Of a stretch of DNA of 64,000 nt, positions 53,636 through 62,818 are shown piece after piece. Every line of letters starts with the position of its first letter. The first letter of the stretch is position 1. Made by a program: the position numbers and the translations under genes. The notes under the pieces were generated by a model. That model was not told the origin of the DNA. It searched no databases and was given only the letters and a program-made list of their open reading frames with translations. Origin of the DNA: Sporosarcina sp. P34 (GTDB lineage Bacteria; Bacillota; Bacilli; Bacillales_A; Planococcaceae); NCBI RefSeq assembly GCF_002743375.1, contig NZ_PDZC01000008.1:62001-126000 (forward strand), in the 5' to 3' direction.

Positions 53636-54331
53636 TCAACTGGTTTTATGAGCAGTTTCCTCATCACGAATTTCTTGCCATCGATCTTTGGCCATTTTGA
53701 TAATTGTAGGTTCGGTTGATCTGTTTTGCGCTTCAATTACACGTGAGAAATTTCGTATGGCTTCTGTGCGATCCTGGATGCGCCAAGATAATTCCGCAAT
53801 GATATATTGCACACGGGTTTCAGACATTTGTGTTCCGATATAATCACCTTCAGAAAATGCCTTTATGTAGAGGTCACGAGATATTTCGAGATAACGCATT
53901 TCTTTCTGGCGGTTTTCATCAGTACGATAAATCCAGGCGATACGCAACATAATTCCTGCTATCGTTAAATATTTTTCTTTTTTAAAATTGGCATTTAAAT
54001 ACGCTAGTTTATAGGCTTCAATTGCTTGCTCTTTCGTCCGTACGCCACCAAATGAGCGGCTATGCCATTTAGCTGTTATGTTTTTAGCGATCATTTCTTT
54101 TGTGCCCGGCGCAAAGTAAGGAGCGAAATCATCAGTAAATGCAAAACCGCAATTCGGACATACGGCAACATTATAAAAAATAGGATTAACTTCCTTGTTC
54201 ATATAAATAGGTCTAAAATCGCTATCATGATCAATTACTCGTACTTGGCGAGAACGAACTTTAGTAGTAGGGAAATGCTCTTTACACAGTAAGCACTGCA
54301 TTTTCTTCTCGTAAAACGGGCTAATTTCCAC
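53636..54331 (-). CDS. DUF2225-family protein
   Basis: 231 residues from GTG 54331 (AAAGGG nine bases upstream); ATG 54340 is an alternative. CLLCKEHF (about 14) and CPNCGFAF (about 57) form a zinc-binding pair, followed by a tetratricopeptide-like helical part (about 90-225) with KAFSEGDYIG and EAIRNFSRVIEAQNRS. The family is common in Bacillales; function unknown. Convergent with yutI. Confidence 0.85.
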   Translation of the reverse strand: MEISPFYEKKMQCLLCKEHFPTTKVRSRQVRVIDHDSDFRPIYMNKEVNPIFYNVAVCPNCGFAFTDDFAPYFAPGTKEMIAKNITAKWHSRSFGGVRTKEQAIEAYKLAYLNANFKKEKYLTIAGIMLRIAWIYRTDENRQKEMRYLEISRDLYIKAFSEGDYIGTQMSETRVQYIIAELSWRIQDRTEAIRNFSRVIEAQNRSTEPTIIKMAKDRWQEIRDEETAHKTS

Positions 54332-54459
54332 TAGTATCATCCCTTTCTGTCCTAAGTCTTATTATACATTATAATAGACCTAGTGGGGGGCTATTTGTTT
54401 GCATTGTGATGAAAAAGATTGATATGATAAAAAGAAAACGTGGAAAGTGAGTGGTATTC

Positions 54460-54825
54460 ATGACGAACACAGTAGAGATTACAGAAGCAGCGGCATTTCA
54501 CGTAAAAAAAATGATGACACATAATGAAGAAGAAGGATCTTTCTTGCGCGTTTCCGTTAATGGCGGAGGTTGTAGCGGATTAACATACGGTCTTGGTTTT
54601 GCTCAGGAAAAAGAAGAGGATGATCTTTCTTATATAGCACATGGCATTCCTGTAGTGATTAAAGAAGAGGATGCAGCGATTCTTGTAGGGACAAAAGTGG
54701 ATTATAAAGAATCTTTAATGGGTGGCGGTTTCACCATCGACAATCCGAACGCCATTGCAAATTGTGGTTGCGGTACTTCATTTAGAACAGCTACCAAAGC
54801 TGGCGCTCCGGCAGATTGCGAGTAA
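54460..54825 (+). CDS. yutM: A-type Fe-S carrier (HesB/IscA family)
   Basis: 121 residues from ATG 54460. VNGGGCSGLTYGLGF (about 38-52) and the C-terminal NCGCGTSF (about 104-111) supply the three Cys of A-type carriers. It transfers clusters from the SufBCD scaffold to 4Fe-4S proteins, as ErpA does. Upstream region lacks a strong ribosome site. Own transcription unit. Confidence 0.92.
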   Translation: MTNTVEITEAAAFHVKKMMTHNEEEGSFLRVSVNGGGCSGLTYGLGFAQEKEEDDLSYIAHGIPVVIKEEDAAILVGTKVDYKESLMGGGFTIDNPNAIANCGCGTSFRTATKAGAPADCE

Positions 54826-55061
54826 ATGAAGAAGATAGTAGTCGAGCAGAATGTGATGGAATTATAAGGACGCTAAGTCACTAGTCTAATTTGATTATTT
54901 GCACAATTATAATTCTGTTGAAATACGTTCGCAAAAGGTCTACTATAGGAAATGAAAGTAAGATTCTATTTATATCAAACTAAATGCCGGCACTGCAAAA
55001 TAAGTAAGATTGATTTTACACGTACTCGGCGTTTAAGAAACTAAAAGGTGGTTCGATTTAC

Positions 55062-56276
55062 GTGAAAAGACCAACAATCTTAGTATTGGGTGCAGGTTAT
55101 GGCGGTTTGATGACTGTTGTGAATTTACAGAAGTCATTAGGTGCAGATGAAGCAGATATCGTTCTAATCAACAAAAATGACTATCACTATGAATCTACGT
55201 GGTTGCATGAAGCGGCAGCTGGTACATTAACTCCAGAACAAGTTCGCTACGATATTTCCAGCGTAATCAATAGCAATAAAGTAAAGTTCATCGAAGCTGA
55301 AGTTACGGGCATCGATGTCGCAACGAAAAACGTCAAAACGAACCTCGGTTCTCACACATACGATTATTTAGTAATTGGTCTTGGTTTCGAAGGAGAAACT
55401 TTCGGAATTCCAGGTTTGGATAAGTACGCATTGTCTATCGCCAATGTGAATGCAGCTCGTCACATCCGTGATCACATGGAATATCAATTCGCTACATGGT
55501 CTACTGAAGAAGTGAAAAATGATAGCCGTTTGACTATTATCGTAGGTGGGGCTGGGTTCACAGGAATCGAGTACCTGGGTGAATTAGGAGACCGTGTCCC
55601 TGAACTCTGTAAAGAATATGACGTACCGGCCAAAAAAGTACGCATTCTTTGTGTAGAAGCAGCGCCAATGGTCTTGCCAGGTTTCGATCCGGAACTGGTG
55701 GAATACGCAGTGCGCCAATTGGGTGCAAAAGGCGTAGAATTCTCTATCGGCACACCGGTTGTTGAAGCGACTCCTGAAGGCGTGAAGATTAAAAAAGGCG
55801 AAGATGAGTTTGAATTCATCAAAGCGGGTACAGTCGTGTGGGCTGCTGGCGTTCGCGGTAACCATTTGATTGAAGAATCAGGTATAGAAAACATGCGTGC
55901 TCGTGTTAAAGTTGAGAAAGATATGCGTGCGCCAGGATTCGATGATGTATTTATTGTAGGTGATTGTGCATTGATGATCAACGAAGCAATCAATCGTCCA
56001 TACCCACCAACTGCACAAATTGCTATGCAACAAGGTGAGATGATTGCCAACAATATTATTGCATTGATGAAAGGGAATCCAACGAAAGAATTCGTACCGG
56101 ATTTAAAAGGTAGCGTTTGTTCTCTAGGTGATTCCGATGCGATTGGTGTCGTATTCGATAAAAAAGTGACAGGTGCGAAGGCATCCTTCATGAAAAAAAT
56201 GATCGATAATCGTGCTCTATTCATGATTGGCGGTCTTGGATTGACGATTAAAAAAGGTAAATTCAACGTTTTATAA
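55062..56276 (+). CDS. yumB: type II NADH:quinone oxidoreductase
   Basis: 404 residues from GTG 55062, preceded by AAAGGTGG. FAD motif [13 protein letters not shown] (about 10-22), NAD motif [20 protein letters not shown] (about 160-179), second FAD motif [10 protein letters not shown] (about 297-306), [11 protein letters not shown] quinone-side segment (about 317-327) and a C-terminal amphipathic stretch for membrane attachment. Single-subunit NDH-2 passing electrons from NADH to menaquinone without proton pumping. Close to B. subtilis YumB and Ndh. Confidence 0.93.
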   Translation: MKRPTILVLGAGYGGLMTVVNLQKSLGADEADIVLINKNDYHYESTWLHEAAAGTLTPEQVRYDISSVINSNKVKFIEAEVTGIDVATKNVKTNLGSHTYDYLVIGLGFEGETFGIPGLDKYALSIANVNAARHIRDHMEYQFATWSTEEVKNDSRLTIIVGGAGFTGIEYLGELGDRVPELCKEYDVPAKKVRILCVEAAPMVLPGFDPELVEYAVRQLGAKGVEFSIGTPVVEATPEGVKIKKGEDEFEFIKAGTVVWAAGVRGNHLIEESGIENMRARVKVEKDMRAPGFDDVFIVGDCALMINEAINRPYPPTAQIAMQQGEMIANNIIALMKGNPTKEFVPDLKGSVCSLGDSDAIGVVFDKKVTGAKASFMKKMIDNRALFMIGGLGLTIKKGKFNVL

Positions 56277-56287
56277 TAAATATAGAA

Positions 56288-56314
56288 AAGCACTCGCAGA
56301 GGCGAGTGCTTTTT
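56288..56314 (+). terminator. intrinsic terminator
   Basis: AAGCACTCGC and GCGAGTGCTT with a four-base loop and T tract. Confidence 0.92.
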
Positions 56315-56495
56315 GTGTGCATGAAAATAGGCAATAAGTCAACTATAGAAGTAGTTAAATTAGATAAAATCGTCTGTCAGATTTTAAGATTTCATGACAT
56401 CTGCAAAGAACGTTCTGTGTACACTGTCTCATTCTATTGAAAGCCGTCGCATCATCCTGTAAAATGTTGAAGTGATGAACTGGGGGTTAGCAAGC

Positions 56496-56822
56496 ATGCA
56501 AACTATATCCATAGCACAAGTGATGCTATCGATCTTGATATTTATTGTAATGTTTTTCGGTATCGGTTTTTTAATAAATATGTTGTTACGTATGACGTGG
56601 CTTATGGCTATCGTTTATCCGATTATTGTAATTTTTATTATTGATGATGTGCCGATGTATGAATACATTACGAAGCCTAGTTTTGCTTTTAGTGAGCTGG
56701 GGGCGAATATTATGTCGCTACATGCCGTGGATATCGTGATCCTGGCGAGTGGTATGGTCGGAGCGATTATCGCAGGTTTTGTAATGAAAGCTTTACGCAA
56801 GATGGGGTATCAGATGTTTTGA
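56496..56822 (+). CDS. yuiB: YuiB-like membrane protein
   Basis: 108 residues from ATG 56496, GGGGG ten bases upstream; earlier in-frame starts give a non-conserved leader. Three membrane helices; FFGIGFLINMLLRMTWLMAIVYP (about 18-40) and the closing ALRKMGYQMF are shared with B. subtilis YuiB. Function unknown. Followed by a bidirectional terminator and convergent yuiD. Confidence 0.82.
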   Translation: MQTISIAQVMLSILIFIVMFFGIGFLINMLLRMTWLMAIVYPIIVIFIIDDVPMYEYITKPSFAFSELGANIMSLHAVDIVILASGMVGAIIAGFVMKALRKMGYQMF

Positions 56823-56843
56823 TATTTTTCCATACGTGATATG

Positions 56844-56903
56844 AAAAAACGGAGCTGGACAGGAAGTCGTGAATTACGACATCTTGTGACAGTTCCGTTT
56901 TTT
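56844..56903. terminator. bidirectional terminator
   Basis: Long imperfect stem: AAAACGGAGCTG with CAGTTCCGTTTT outside and GTCGT/ACGAC at the tip. T tracts on both strands. Confidence 0.85.
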
Positions 56904-56934
56904 ACGTTGATTTAGAGATGAAAAGAATAAAGGA

Positions 56935-56962
56935 GGTGAGGGCACCGTTGATCGACGTTACA
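56935..56962 (+). repeat. 28-bp dispersed repeat, copy 2
   Basis: Matches 48302-48329 at 25 of 28 bases. Its last bases overlap the stop codon of yuiD on the other strand. Upstream AAAGGAGGTGAG looks like a ribosome site, but the frame closes after about ten codons. Confidence 0.5.
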
Positions 56963-57434
56963 ATATAACGGTATACGTAAAGATCGAGATGAGAATACCT
57001 GTTAGAGCACCGAAAAATACTTCGTTTGGTTTGTGGCCGAGTAGGGTTTTGAGTTCTTGAATTTTTGCGTCATTGTCTTTCTTCGGCCAGTCTTTCAAAT
57101 CGTTGACGAATATTTGGAAGTCGGAGCGCATTTGGTTGATGATGACGGCTTGTTGTCCGGCTTGGTAGCGGATGCCGGTTGCGTCGAACATGACAATGAC
57201 TGCGAATATAGCGGATATGGCGAATAACGGCGAATCTAGGCCGGCTTCGAATGCGATGGCGGTTGTGAGTGCAGTGACAGCTGCCGAATGGGAACTCGGC
57301 ATGCCGCCTGTAGATGTCATGAGTCCAAAATCGAGTTTACGTGTCAATAAAAAATGAATAGGAATTTTTACAAATTGGGCAAAAAAGATGGCGAATAACG
57401 CTACGAGGAGCGGTATGTTTTCAAAAATAGCCAA
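56958..57434 (-). CDS. yuiD: divergent PAP2-family membrane protein
   Basis: 158 residues from TTG 57434, chosen because GGGAG lies nine bases upstream and the length equals B. subtilis YuiD; the open frame extends 30 codons further without a site. About four membrane helices. TSTGGMPSSHSAAVTAL (about 40-56) is the PSSHS phosphatase motif, with FDATGIRYQAGQQA (about 83-96) and the final Lys/Gly block. Related to lipid phosphatases such as undecaprenyl-PP phosphatase; substrate unknown. Confidence 0.85.
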   Translation of the reverse strand: MAIFENIPLLVALFAIFFAQFVKIPIHFLLTRKLDFGLMTSTGGMPSSHSAAVTALTTAIAFEAGLDSPLFAISAIFAVIVMFDATGIRYQAGQQAVIINQMRSDFQIFVNDLKDWPKKDNDAKIQELKTLLGHKPNEVFFGALTGILISIFTYTVIL

Positions 57435-57592
57435 GAGGTTCCACTCCCTTACTGTCAGTAGTTTAGCAATTAGTATAACATAATCTGGATTCACACGCTG
57501 TCTCCAATCCACAATACTGCTCATTGCGTGTGCTAATCTGACTAGTCTATACTAGTATGGGGCAAGCGTAAAGAAAAGGGGAGGAACCATTC

Positions 57593-59107
57593 ATGATAAA
57601 CGTAGAAACAACATCCACAATTGATCAGACAGAAGTAGAAGTACTTATTGTAGGAATACCAGATCATCCAGAGAATGTAGAAGGCTTCGATTTGTTCGTT
57701 GAATCTTTCCATCCTTTATTGCCAGACTGGATTAAATCACAGGACATTCAACAAAAGTGTAAGGCGATTACTAAAATGCCTGCGCTGTCCAAACAAAGTT
57801 ACGATCGAGTGTACTTTGTGGGCGTTGGCAATCAGAAGCGACTGACTGAACAGCTAGTGCGTGAATTATTCGCTGAAGTAGGTAAACAACTACACAAGGA
57901 TCGTGTACGCACTGTAGGCGTCTGGACAGCGCCGTTTTGCAATGATGAGATAGATAGTGAGGACGTAGCGTTCCTGGCCTCTGAGGGTATCGGAATGGGC
58001 TCCTACACATATGAAGGGTTCAAGACATCATCCAATGAAGTGGATGTCTCCTTGACAACTATGACATTCATTACAACGGAAGATGCAGATCGTGTGACTG
58101 CTGCCGGAGAAGTCGGCATGATCTCCGCACATGCAGTGAACGAAGCGAGGACGCTAGTCAATGTACCCCCTAATCTATTGACGCCAACTAAGATGGCGGA
58201 ATACGCACAAGAATTGGCGGAAAGCTATGATCTAGAAATAGATATTCTAGGAAAAGCCGAAATGGAAGAGCTCGGTATGGGAGCCATTCTTGCGGTCAAT
58301 CAAGGTTCAGTTGAAGAACCAAAACTCATTGTTCTTAAGTATCAAGCGACGGAACAGTGGGAAGATGTCATTGGTTTAGTCGGTAAAGGAATTACTTATA
58401 ATACGGGCGGCTATTCATTGAAGCCTAAGGACGGCATGGTCGGCATGAAAGGTGATATGGGTGGCGCAGCAGCTGTACTTGGCGCTATGGCAATCATAGG
58501 GGAGTCACGACCGAAGAAAAATGTGATTGCGGTCATTGCTTCTTCCGACAACATGATTTCCGGTGAAGCATTCAAGCCGGATGATGTGATTACATCCTTA
58601 AGCGGAAAGACCATTGAAGTGTTAAATACAGACGCGGAAGGTCGTTTAGTACTAGCGGATGCAGTGACGTATGCGAAGCAAGCGGGCGCTGAGTATTTGA
58701 TTGATGTGGCCACGCTAACAGGCGGTGTCATTGTGGCGCTCGGTCATGATAAAACGGGTACACTGACCAACCATGACGGATTCTATAAAAAATTTCAGGA
58801 AGCTGCGGATGAAACAGGGGAATTCATTTGGCAACTGCCATTAACGGAGAGCGATCGTCAGCGGATTCGCAAAAGCGATGTCGCGGATGTAAATAACTCA
58901 CCAGGACGAGATGGCCATATGATCTTCGGGGGCGGCTTCGTCGGAGAATTTGTTGGGGATACGCCGTGGATTCATTTAGACATTGCAGGTACGTCTGATG
59001 CAGCCACTCCACATGCGCTCGGTCCGAAAGGTGCGACGGGCGTTATGGTCCGTACATTGGCGACCTTCGTGGAGCGCTTGGCTGCTGAAGCAGAACCACA
59101 AGAATAA
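57593..59107 (+). CDS. pepA: leucyl aminopeptidase (M17 family)
   Basis: 504 residues from ATG 57593 with GGGAGGAACC upstream. Variable N-terminal domain to about 160; the M17 catalytic domain contains GLVGKGITYNTGGYSLKP (about 261-278), KGDMGGAAAVLGAM (about 287-300) and the signature NTDAEGRLVLAD (about 346-357) with two zinc or manganese ligands. The first metal-binding Lys in VGKGI is present; the adjoining family consensus FDSGG reads YNTGG, with Asp changed to Asn. Cleaves N-terminal residues in peptide turnover. Equivalent of B. subtilis YuiE. Confidence 0.92.
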   Translation: MINVETTSTIDQTEVEVLIVGIPDHPENVEGFDLFVESFHPLLPDWIKSQDIQQKCKAITKMPALSKQSYDRVYFVGVGNQKRLTEQLVRELFAEVGKQLHKDRVRTVGVWTAPFCNDEIDSEDVAFLASEGIGMGSYTYEGFKTSSNEVDVSLTTMTFITTEDADRVTAAGEVGMISAHAVNEARTLVNVPPNLLTPTKMAEYAQELAESYDLEIDILGKAEMEELGMGAILAVNQGSVEEPKLIVLKYQATEQWEDVIGLVGKGITYNTGGYSLKPKDGMVGMKGDMGGAAAVLGAMAIIGESRPKKNVIAVIASSDNMISGEAFKPDDVITSLSGKTIEVLNTDAEGRLVLADAVTYAKQAGAEYLIDVATLTGGVIVALGHDKTGTLTNHDGFYKKFQEAADETGEFIWQLPLTESDRQRIRKSDVADVNNSPGRDGHMIFGGGFVGEFVGDTPWIHLDIAGTSDAATPHALGPKGATGVMVRTLATFVERLAAEAEPQE

Positions 59108-59177
59108 CTCAGTATAGGCGCTTTCCCCAATCCTTCTTTCCAGTTGGTCATAGGATAAAGGGAAAGGGGGAGCTTGG

Positions 59178-59426
59178 ATGACAAGACATAATTATAGAGG
59201 TGGATATGGTGGCGGTCGTGGTCATCATGGTGGAGGGTATGGCGGTGGATTTGGTAGTTTCGGCGGCTTCGGTGGTCCTTTTCTAGGTGGCTTAGTTGGC
59301 GGATTTTTAGGTAATGCTATTTCTCCAGGCTACGGGTACGGCTTCGGTGGAGGATATTACCCACCTTACTACAACAGCTATCCTTACTATCCACAACCAT
59401 ATTACCCTTATTATCCATACTATTAA
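59178..59426 (+). CDS. Gly/Tyr-rich small protein
   Basis: 82 residues with AAAGGGGGAGC before ATG 59178. Low complexity throughout: GGYGGGRGHHGGGYGGGFG (about 8-26), a short Gly-rich hydrophobic block GGLVGGFLGNAIS (about 37-49), and a Tyr/Pro-rich tail of YYPPYYNSYPYYPQPYYP type (about 61-78). Similar small proteins occur in Bacillales spore coats, but nothing here proves that. Convergent with mrpG. Confidence 0.7.
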   Translation: MTRHNYRGGYGGGRGHHGGGYGGGFGSFGGFGGPFLGGLVGGFLGNAISPGYGYGFGGGYYPPYYNSYPYYPQPYYPYYPYY

Positions 59427-59467
59427 AAAACACGCCGTGATGACTATTCGTCATCCGGCGTGTTTTT
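59427..59467. terminator. bidirectional terminator
   Basis: AAAACACGCCG and CGGCGTGTTTT with inner GATGAC/GTCATC. It overlaps the last codons of mrpG. Confidence 0.9.
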
Positions 59468-59827
59468 ATCTGATTCTATGCGTAGTTCTATTACAGCTTC
59501 TTTTAGATCATCAGCAACCGTTAATTCGGTAGGCTTTACACCCGACATATACGCAGCGCGCGTCATTAAGTGACCGCCAATGGGAGAAGTGATGAACAAG
59601 AAGACGATCCCAAGTAACAGCGCCACACTGAAATGGCCTTCATTCCACCAAAAGTGGAGAAATACGCCTAGCAGTAAACTCATAACGCCAAGCGTAGCGC
59701 TCTTCGAAGCAGCATGCGCGCGTGTATAGACATCTGGGAGCCGTAAAATTCCAATGACTGTGACGATCGTAAAAATGATCCCCACCGTAACGAGTAACAC
59801 AATCAAAATGTCAGCGATTAGGTCCAC
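59444..59827 (-). CDS. mrpG: Na+/H+ antiporter subunit G
   Basis: 127 residues from GTG 59827 with AGGAGAG ten bases upstream; the ATG at 59878 lies deep in mrpF. Three membrane helices; GILRLPDVYTRAHAASKSATLGV (about 27-49) is the family signature, followed by the LFITSPIGGHLMTRAAY (about 74-90) block. Accessory subunit of the multi-subunit Mrp complex. Its start overlaps the end of mrpF by 17 bp. Confidence 0.94.
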   Translation of the reverse strand: MDLIADILIVLLVTVGIIFTIVTVIGILRLPDVYTRAHAASKSATLGVMSLLLGVFLHFWWNEGHFSVALLLGIVFLFITSPIGGHLMTRAAYMSGVKPTELTVADDLKEAVIELRIESDKNTPDDE

Positions 59828-60092
59828 GTTCGATAATCTCTCCTCTCTCAATGAATTTGGAGAAGGACACTGTGCCAATAAACGACATAATGGCGATCAA
59901 TAGAATCGCATCGATGAAGAAAGGTGTGTCGAACAAGATGGAAAACAGTGCGATCGCTGATATGAGCATGACACCGACTGCGTCAAGAGCTACTAAACGA
60001 TCCGGCACAGAAGGACCTTTCCATACACGGTATAGTAATCCGAGCATAGACAGGATAACTAGCACGAGACAGACAGAATAAAATACATTCAT
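59811..60092 (-). CDS. mrpF: Na+/H+ antiporter subunit F
   Basis: 93 residues, three membrane helices. RVWKGPSVPDRLVALDAVGVM (about 22-42) is the MrpF signature. Overlaps mrpE by 4 bp. In B. subtilis MrpF has also been linked to cholate and Na+ efflux. Confidence 0.95.
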   Translation of the reverse strand: MNVFYSVCLVLVILSMLGLLYRVWKGPSVPDRLVALDAVGVMLISAIALFSILFDTPFFIDAILLIAIMSFIGTVSFSKFIERGEIIERGPNR

Positions 60093-60571
60093 CCTCGGCT
60101 CACCTCCATAATGGCTTTCTCGAATGTGTTTTTAATAGAATCGATTGCTTCATCGACATCGTCTACATCAATCGCGTGGATATACAAAATCCGCTGATCA
60201 TCTGAAACATGAACGACGACCGTACCAGGCGTTAACGTAATTAAACTAGATAACAACGTAATTTCCCAATCTTTTTCAAGCTCTGTCGGCAAAGCGAAGA
60301 ACATCGGCTGCATTGTCGATAAATCCGGCTTGATCACTAGTAGCAACACGGAAATATTCGACATGATTAGTTCTTTTAGAAAAATCGCTGTCAGCTTCAC
60401 TGCAGACCAGATTCGCCAAATGTACAAGCGCCCACTAAAATAGCGGCGTGTCATGATAATCATCAACAGCCCGATAAGATATCCGATGATGAACGTAGAA
60501 GGTGTCAATGAACTTGACATGAACATCCAAACGACTGCAATGAAGAAATTTAATAGTATCTGAAAAGCCAT
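60089..60571 (-). CDS. mrpE: Na+/H+ antiporter subunit E
   Basis: 160 residues. Two N-terminal membrane helices (SLTPSTFIIGYLIGLLMII near 20-38) and a cytoplasmic part with LLSSLITLTPGTVVVHVSDD (about 109-128), the family signature, and LYIHAIDVDD. Six bp after mrpD. Confidence 0.94.
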   Translation of the reverse strand: MAFQILLNFFIAVVWMFMSSSLTPSTFIIGYLIGLLMIIMTRRYFSGRLYIWRIWSAVKLTAIFLKELIMSNISVLLLVIKPDLSTMQPMFFALPTELEKDWEITLLSSLITLTPGTVVVHVSDDQRILYIHAIDVDDVDEAIDSIKNTFEKAIMEVSRG

Positions 60572-60577
60572 TGACCT

Positions 60578-62062
60578 CTACTCCTTTAACACCGCATTTA
60601 TATAGATGGATGGATCTGCCAGTACATTCGCTGCATCCGTCATATATGGCATTAGCCACTCCGTACCTACACCGTACGCTACCGAAATGAGTACCAACAT
60701 AACAGCCGGAAACATCAATTGGCGATACGTGCGTGAATCGCGAACAGGAAGATCGTTCTTTTGAGTACCCCAAAATGCATAAATGAAAATCCGAATGACA
60801 GACAGTAGTACCACTAGGCTTGAGGCCAAAATAATGATACTGCCGATCACGTGATCCGCTTCAAATGCCCCTTTTGTGATCAGCACTTTTCCGATAAATC
60901 CACTTAACGGAGGGATACCTGCTAGACCGAACGCAGCGATTAAATACGTCCAACCAAGCGTACCGTGCGTTTTAATTAAACCACCCATTTGCCGCAAGTT
61001 CGAAGTGCCGGTTACGTAAATGATGATACCAATCAGGACAAACAGTGCCCCTTTGATCAACATATCATGAATTAAATAGTAAACCGCGCCTTCTAGTCCG
61101 GACGTGTTCATTTGAGCTACACCGAACAAGATGACACCTACTGCAATGATGATATTGTAAATGATGATTTGTTTTACATCGAAATACGCAAGAGCGCCGA
61201 TACAGCCTGCAATGATAGTCAGTAACGATAGAATCATCAAAAACTGATGCGTAAATCCAATGTCGTGCACGAAAAACAACGTATAGGTACGCGTAATCGC
61301 ATATACACCGACTTTAGTCAGTAAGGCACCGAATAATGCGAGAACGGGTATCGGTGGGGCAGCGTACGAATTAGGTAACCAGAAATACAAGGGAAAGATT
61401 GCCCCTTTAATGCCGAAGACGATTAAAAACAAAATCGCAATAACCGAAACAATTCCTGGTTGATTGATCTCTGCAATCTTCACAGAGATATCCGCCATAT
61501 TCAATGTACCGACGATAGAGTACAAATACGCTACCGTAATGACAAAGATGGCAGACGAAATAACGTTTACCAATATGTATTTGATAGATTCACGAAGCTG
61601 CCGTTTCTCGCCGCCAAGCACAATAAGCAAATAGGATGCGATCAGTAGCACTTCGAAGAATACGAACATATTGAAAATATCGCCTGTTGTGAAGGCGCCA
61701 TTGATTCCTGTAATCATGAACAGGATCGCAGGATAGTAGAAAAATCTCTCTCTTTCTACACCGATGGATGAAAAGCTATAGACGACGACAAAAAATGTAA
61801 TGATGATCGTCGTCGTGACGAGCATGGCGGAGAACATGTCCGACACCATCGTAATCCCAAATGGTGCAGGCCAACTCCCGAGTGTCACGCTTTGGATTCC
61901 TTCTGTCTTCACTGTCGCGATAAGCCAAAAAGAAGCAACTAGACTGAGAGCCAATCCGATCAGTGTTAAAACTCTCTGGACGACCACCTGCTCTTTGAAA
62001 AACAATAAGATCATCGCGAAAAAGAAAGGAATAATGATCGGAAATAAAAGAAGATTAATCAT
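60578..62062 (-). CDS. mrpD: Na+/H+ antiporter subunit D
   Basis: 494 residues from ATG 62062 with AGAGGGA nine bases upstream; the ATG at 62071 abuts that site. Fourteen membrane helices, homologous to the NuoM/N subunits of complex I. Conserved Glu in MFVFFEVLLIASYLLI (about 127-142) and Lys in FGIKGAIFPLYFWLPNSYAAPP (about 213-234) belong to the proton path. Overlaps mrpC by 8 bp. Confidence 0.95.
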   Translation of the reverse strand: MINLLLFPIIIPFFFAMILLFFKEQVVVQRVLTLIGLALSLVASFWLIATVKTEGIQSVTLGSWPAPFGITMVSDMFSAMLVTTTIIITFFVVVYSFSSIGVERERFFYYPAILFMITGINGAFTTGDIFNMFVFFEVLLIASYLLIVLGGEKRQLRESIKYILVNVISSAIFVITVAYLYSIVGTLNMADISVKIAEINQPGIVSVIAILFLIVFGIKGAIFPLYFWLPNSYAAPPIPVLALFGALLTKVGVYAITRTYTLFFVHDIGFTHQFLMILSLLTIIAGCIGALAYFDVKQIIIYNIIIAVGVILFGVAQMNTSGLEGAVYYLIHDMLIKGALFVLIGIIIYVTGTSNLRQMGGLIKTHGTLGWTYLIAAFGLAGIPPLSGFIGKVLITKGAFEADHVIGSIIILASSLVVLLSVIRIFIYAFWGTQKNDLPVRDSRTYRQLMFPAVMLVLISVAYGVGTEWLMPYMTDAANVLADPSIYINAVLKE

Positions 62063-62396
62063 GTTCATCATTCCCTCTCAATTCATTCATATTATCTGTT
62101 TGGTGTACAGCATACATCCGATATGCCATGACAAGCATGACCGCCGTCACACCAAAACTGATGACGATCGCAGTTAAGATCAATGCTTGAGGCAGGGGAT
62201 CTGCAAAATCAGTCACACCGTCGATTAGGACGGGAGGCGCTGTGCCTCCGAGTCCACCCATCGTAAGAATGAGTAAGTGTGCTCCATGACTGAGCAAACC
62301 GGTACCTAAAATCACTTTCAGTAAACTTCTCGATAAAATCAAATAGACGGCTGCCGTAAATAATATACCGATCAGAATCGAAAGAATAAGCTCCAT
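62055..62396 (-). CDS. mrpC: Na+/H+ antiporter subunit C
   Basis: 113 residues, three membrane helices, NuoK-like. LLSHGAHLLILTMGG (about 35-49) and DPLPQALILTAIVISFGVTAVMLVMAYRMY-type helix (about 66-95) are the signatures. The start overlaps the mrpB stop by one base; GGAGG lies upstream. Confidence 0.95.
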   Translation of the reverse strand: MELILSILIGILFTAAVYLILSRSLLKVILGTGLLSHGAHLLILTMGGLGGTAPPVLIDGVTDFADPLPQALILTAIVISFGVTAVMLVMAYRMYAVHQTDNMNELRGNDEHD

Positions 62397-62818
62397 CAGT
62401 CATCGCCTCCAATCGATTGAATAATCGTGATGGCGGAACCAACGACAACTAAATATACGCCACTATCGAACAACATCGCTGTGTGAAGGGACGTGTGTCC
62501 GAACAGCGGTAAGTCAAAATCACTGAATGCATGCGTGAAGAACGGTACATTAAAGAAAATCGAGCCCGCCGCTGTACCTAACGCAAGCAATAATCCGATC
62601 GCAGTCATCACCGTAAAGTTGAACGGTAGAATCTGTTGAATCGTTCGTAAATCGAATGCCAACAACAACAGGACAATCGCACCCGTCGTCAACAAACCGC
62701 CGACGAATCCTCCGCCTGGTGCATAGTGACCCGCGAAAAAGATATGTATGGAGAACAAGAAGATGATGAAAAACACTACTTTAGCAGTGGTTTGTAAAAT
62801 AACATCATTCGTTTTCAT
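62396..62818 (-). CDS. mrpB: Na+/H+ antiporter subunit B
   Basis: 140 residues from ATG 62818 (AAAGGAG upstream). Four membrane helices; HIFFAGHYAPGGGFVGGLL (about 24-42) is the MrpB signature and GHTSLHTAMLFDSGVYLVVVGS (about 103-124) follows. Overlaps mrpA by 14 bp. Confidence 0.95.
   Translation of the reverse strand: MKTNDVILQTTAKVVFFIIFLFSIHIFFAGHYAPGGGFVGGLLTTGAIVLLLLAFDLRTIQQILPFNFTVMTAIGLLLALGTAAGSIFFNVPFFTHAFSDFDLPLFGHTSLHTAMLFDSGVYLVVVGSAITIIQSIGGDD

Noticed and set aside
55484-56293. 269-codon minus-strand frame antisense to the NDH-2 gene
   Set aside because: Overlaps a clear NDH-2 gene entirely, shows no recognisable domain, and its start sits past the terminator.
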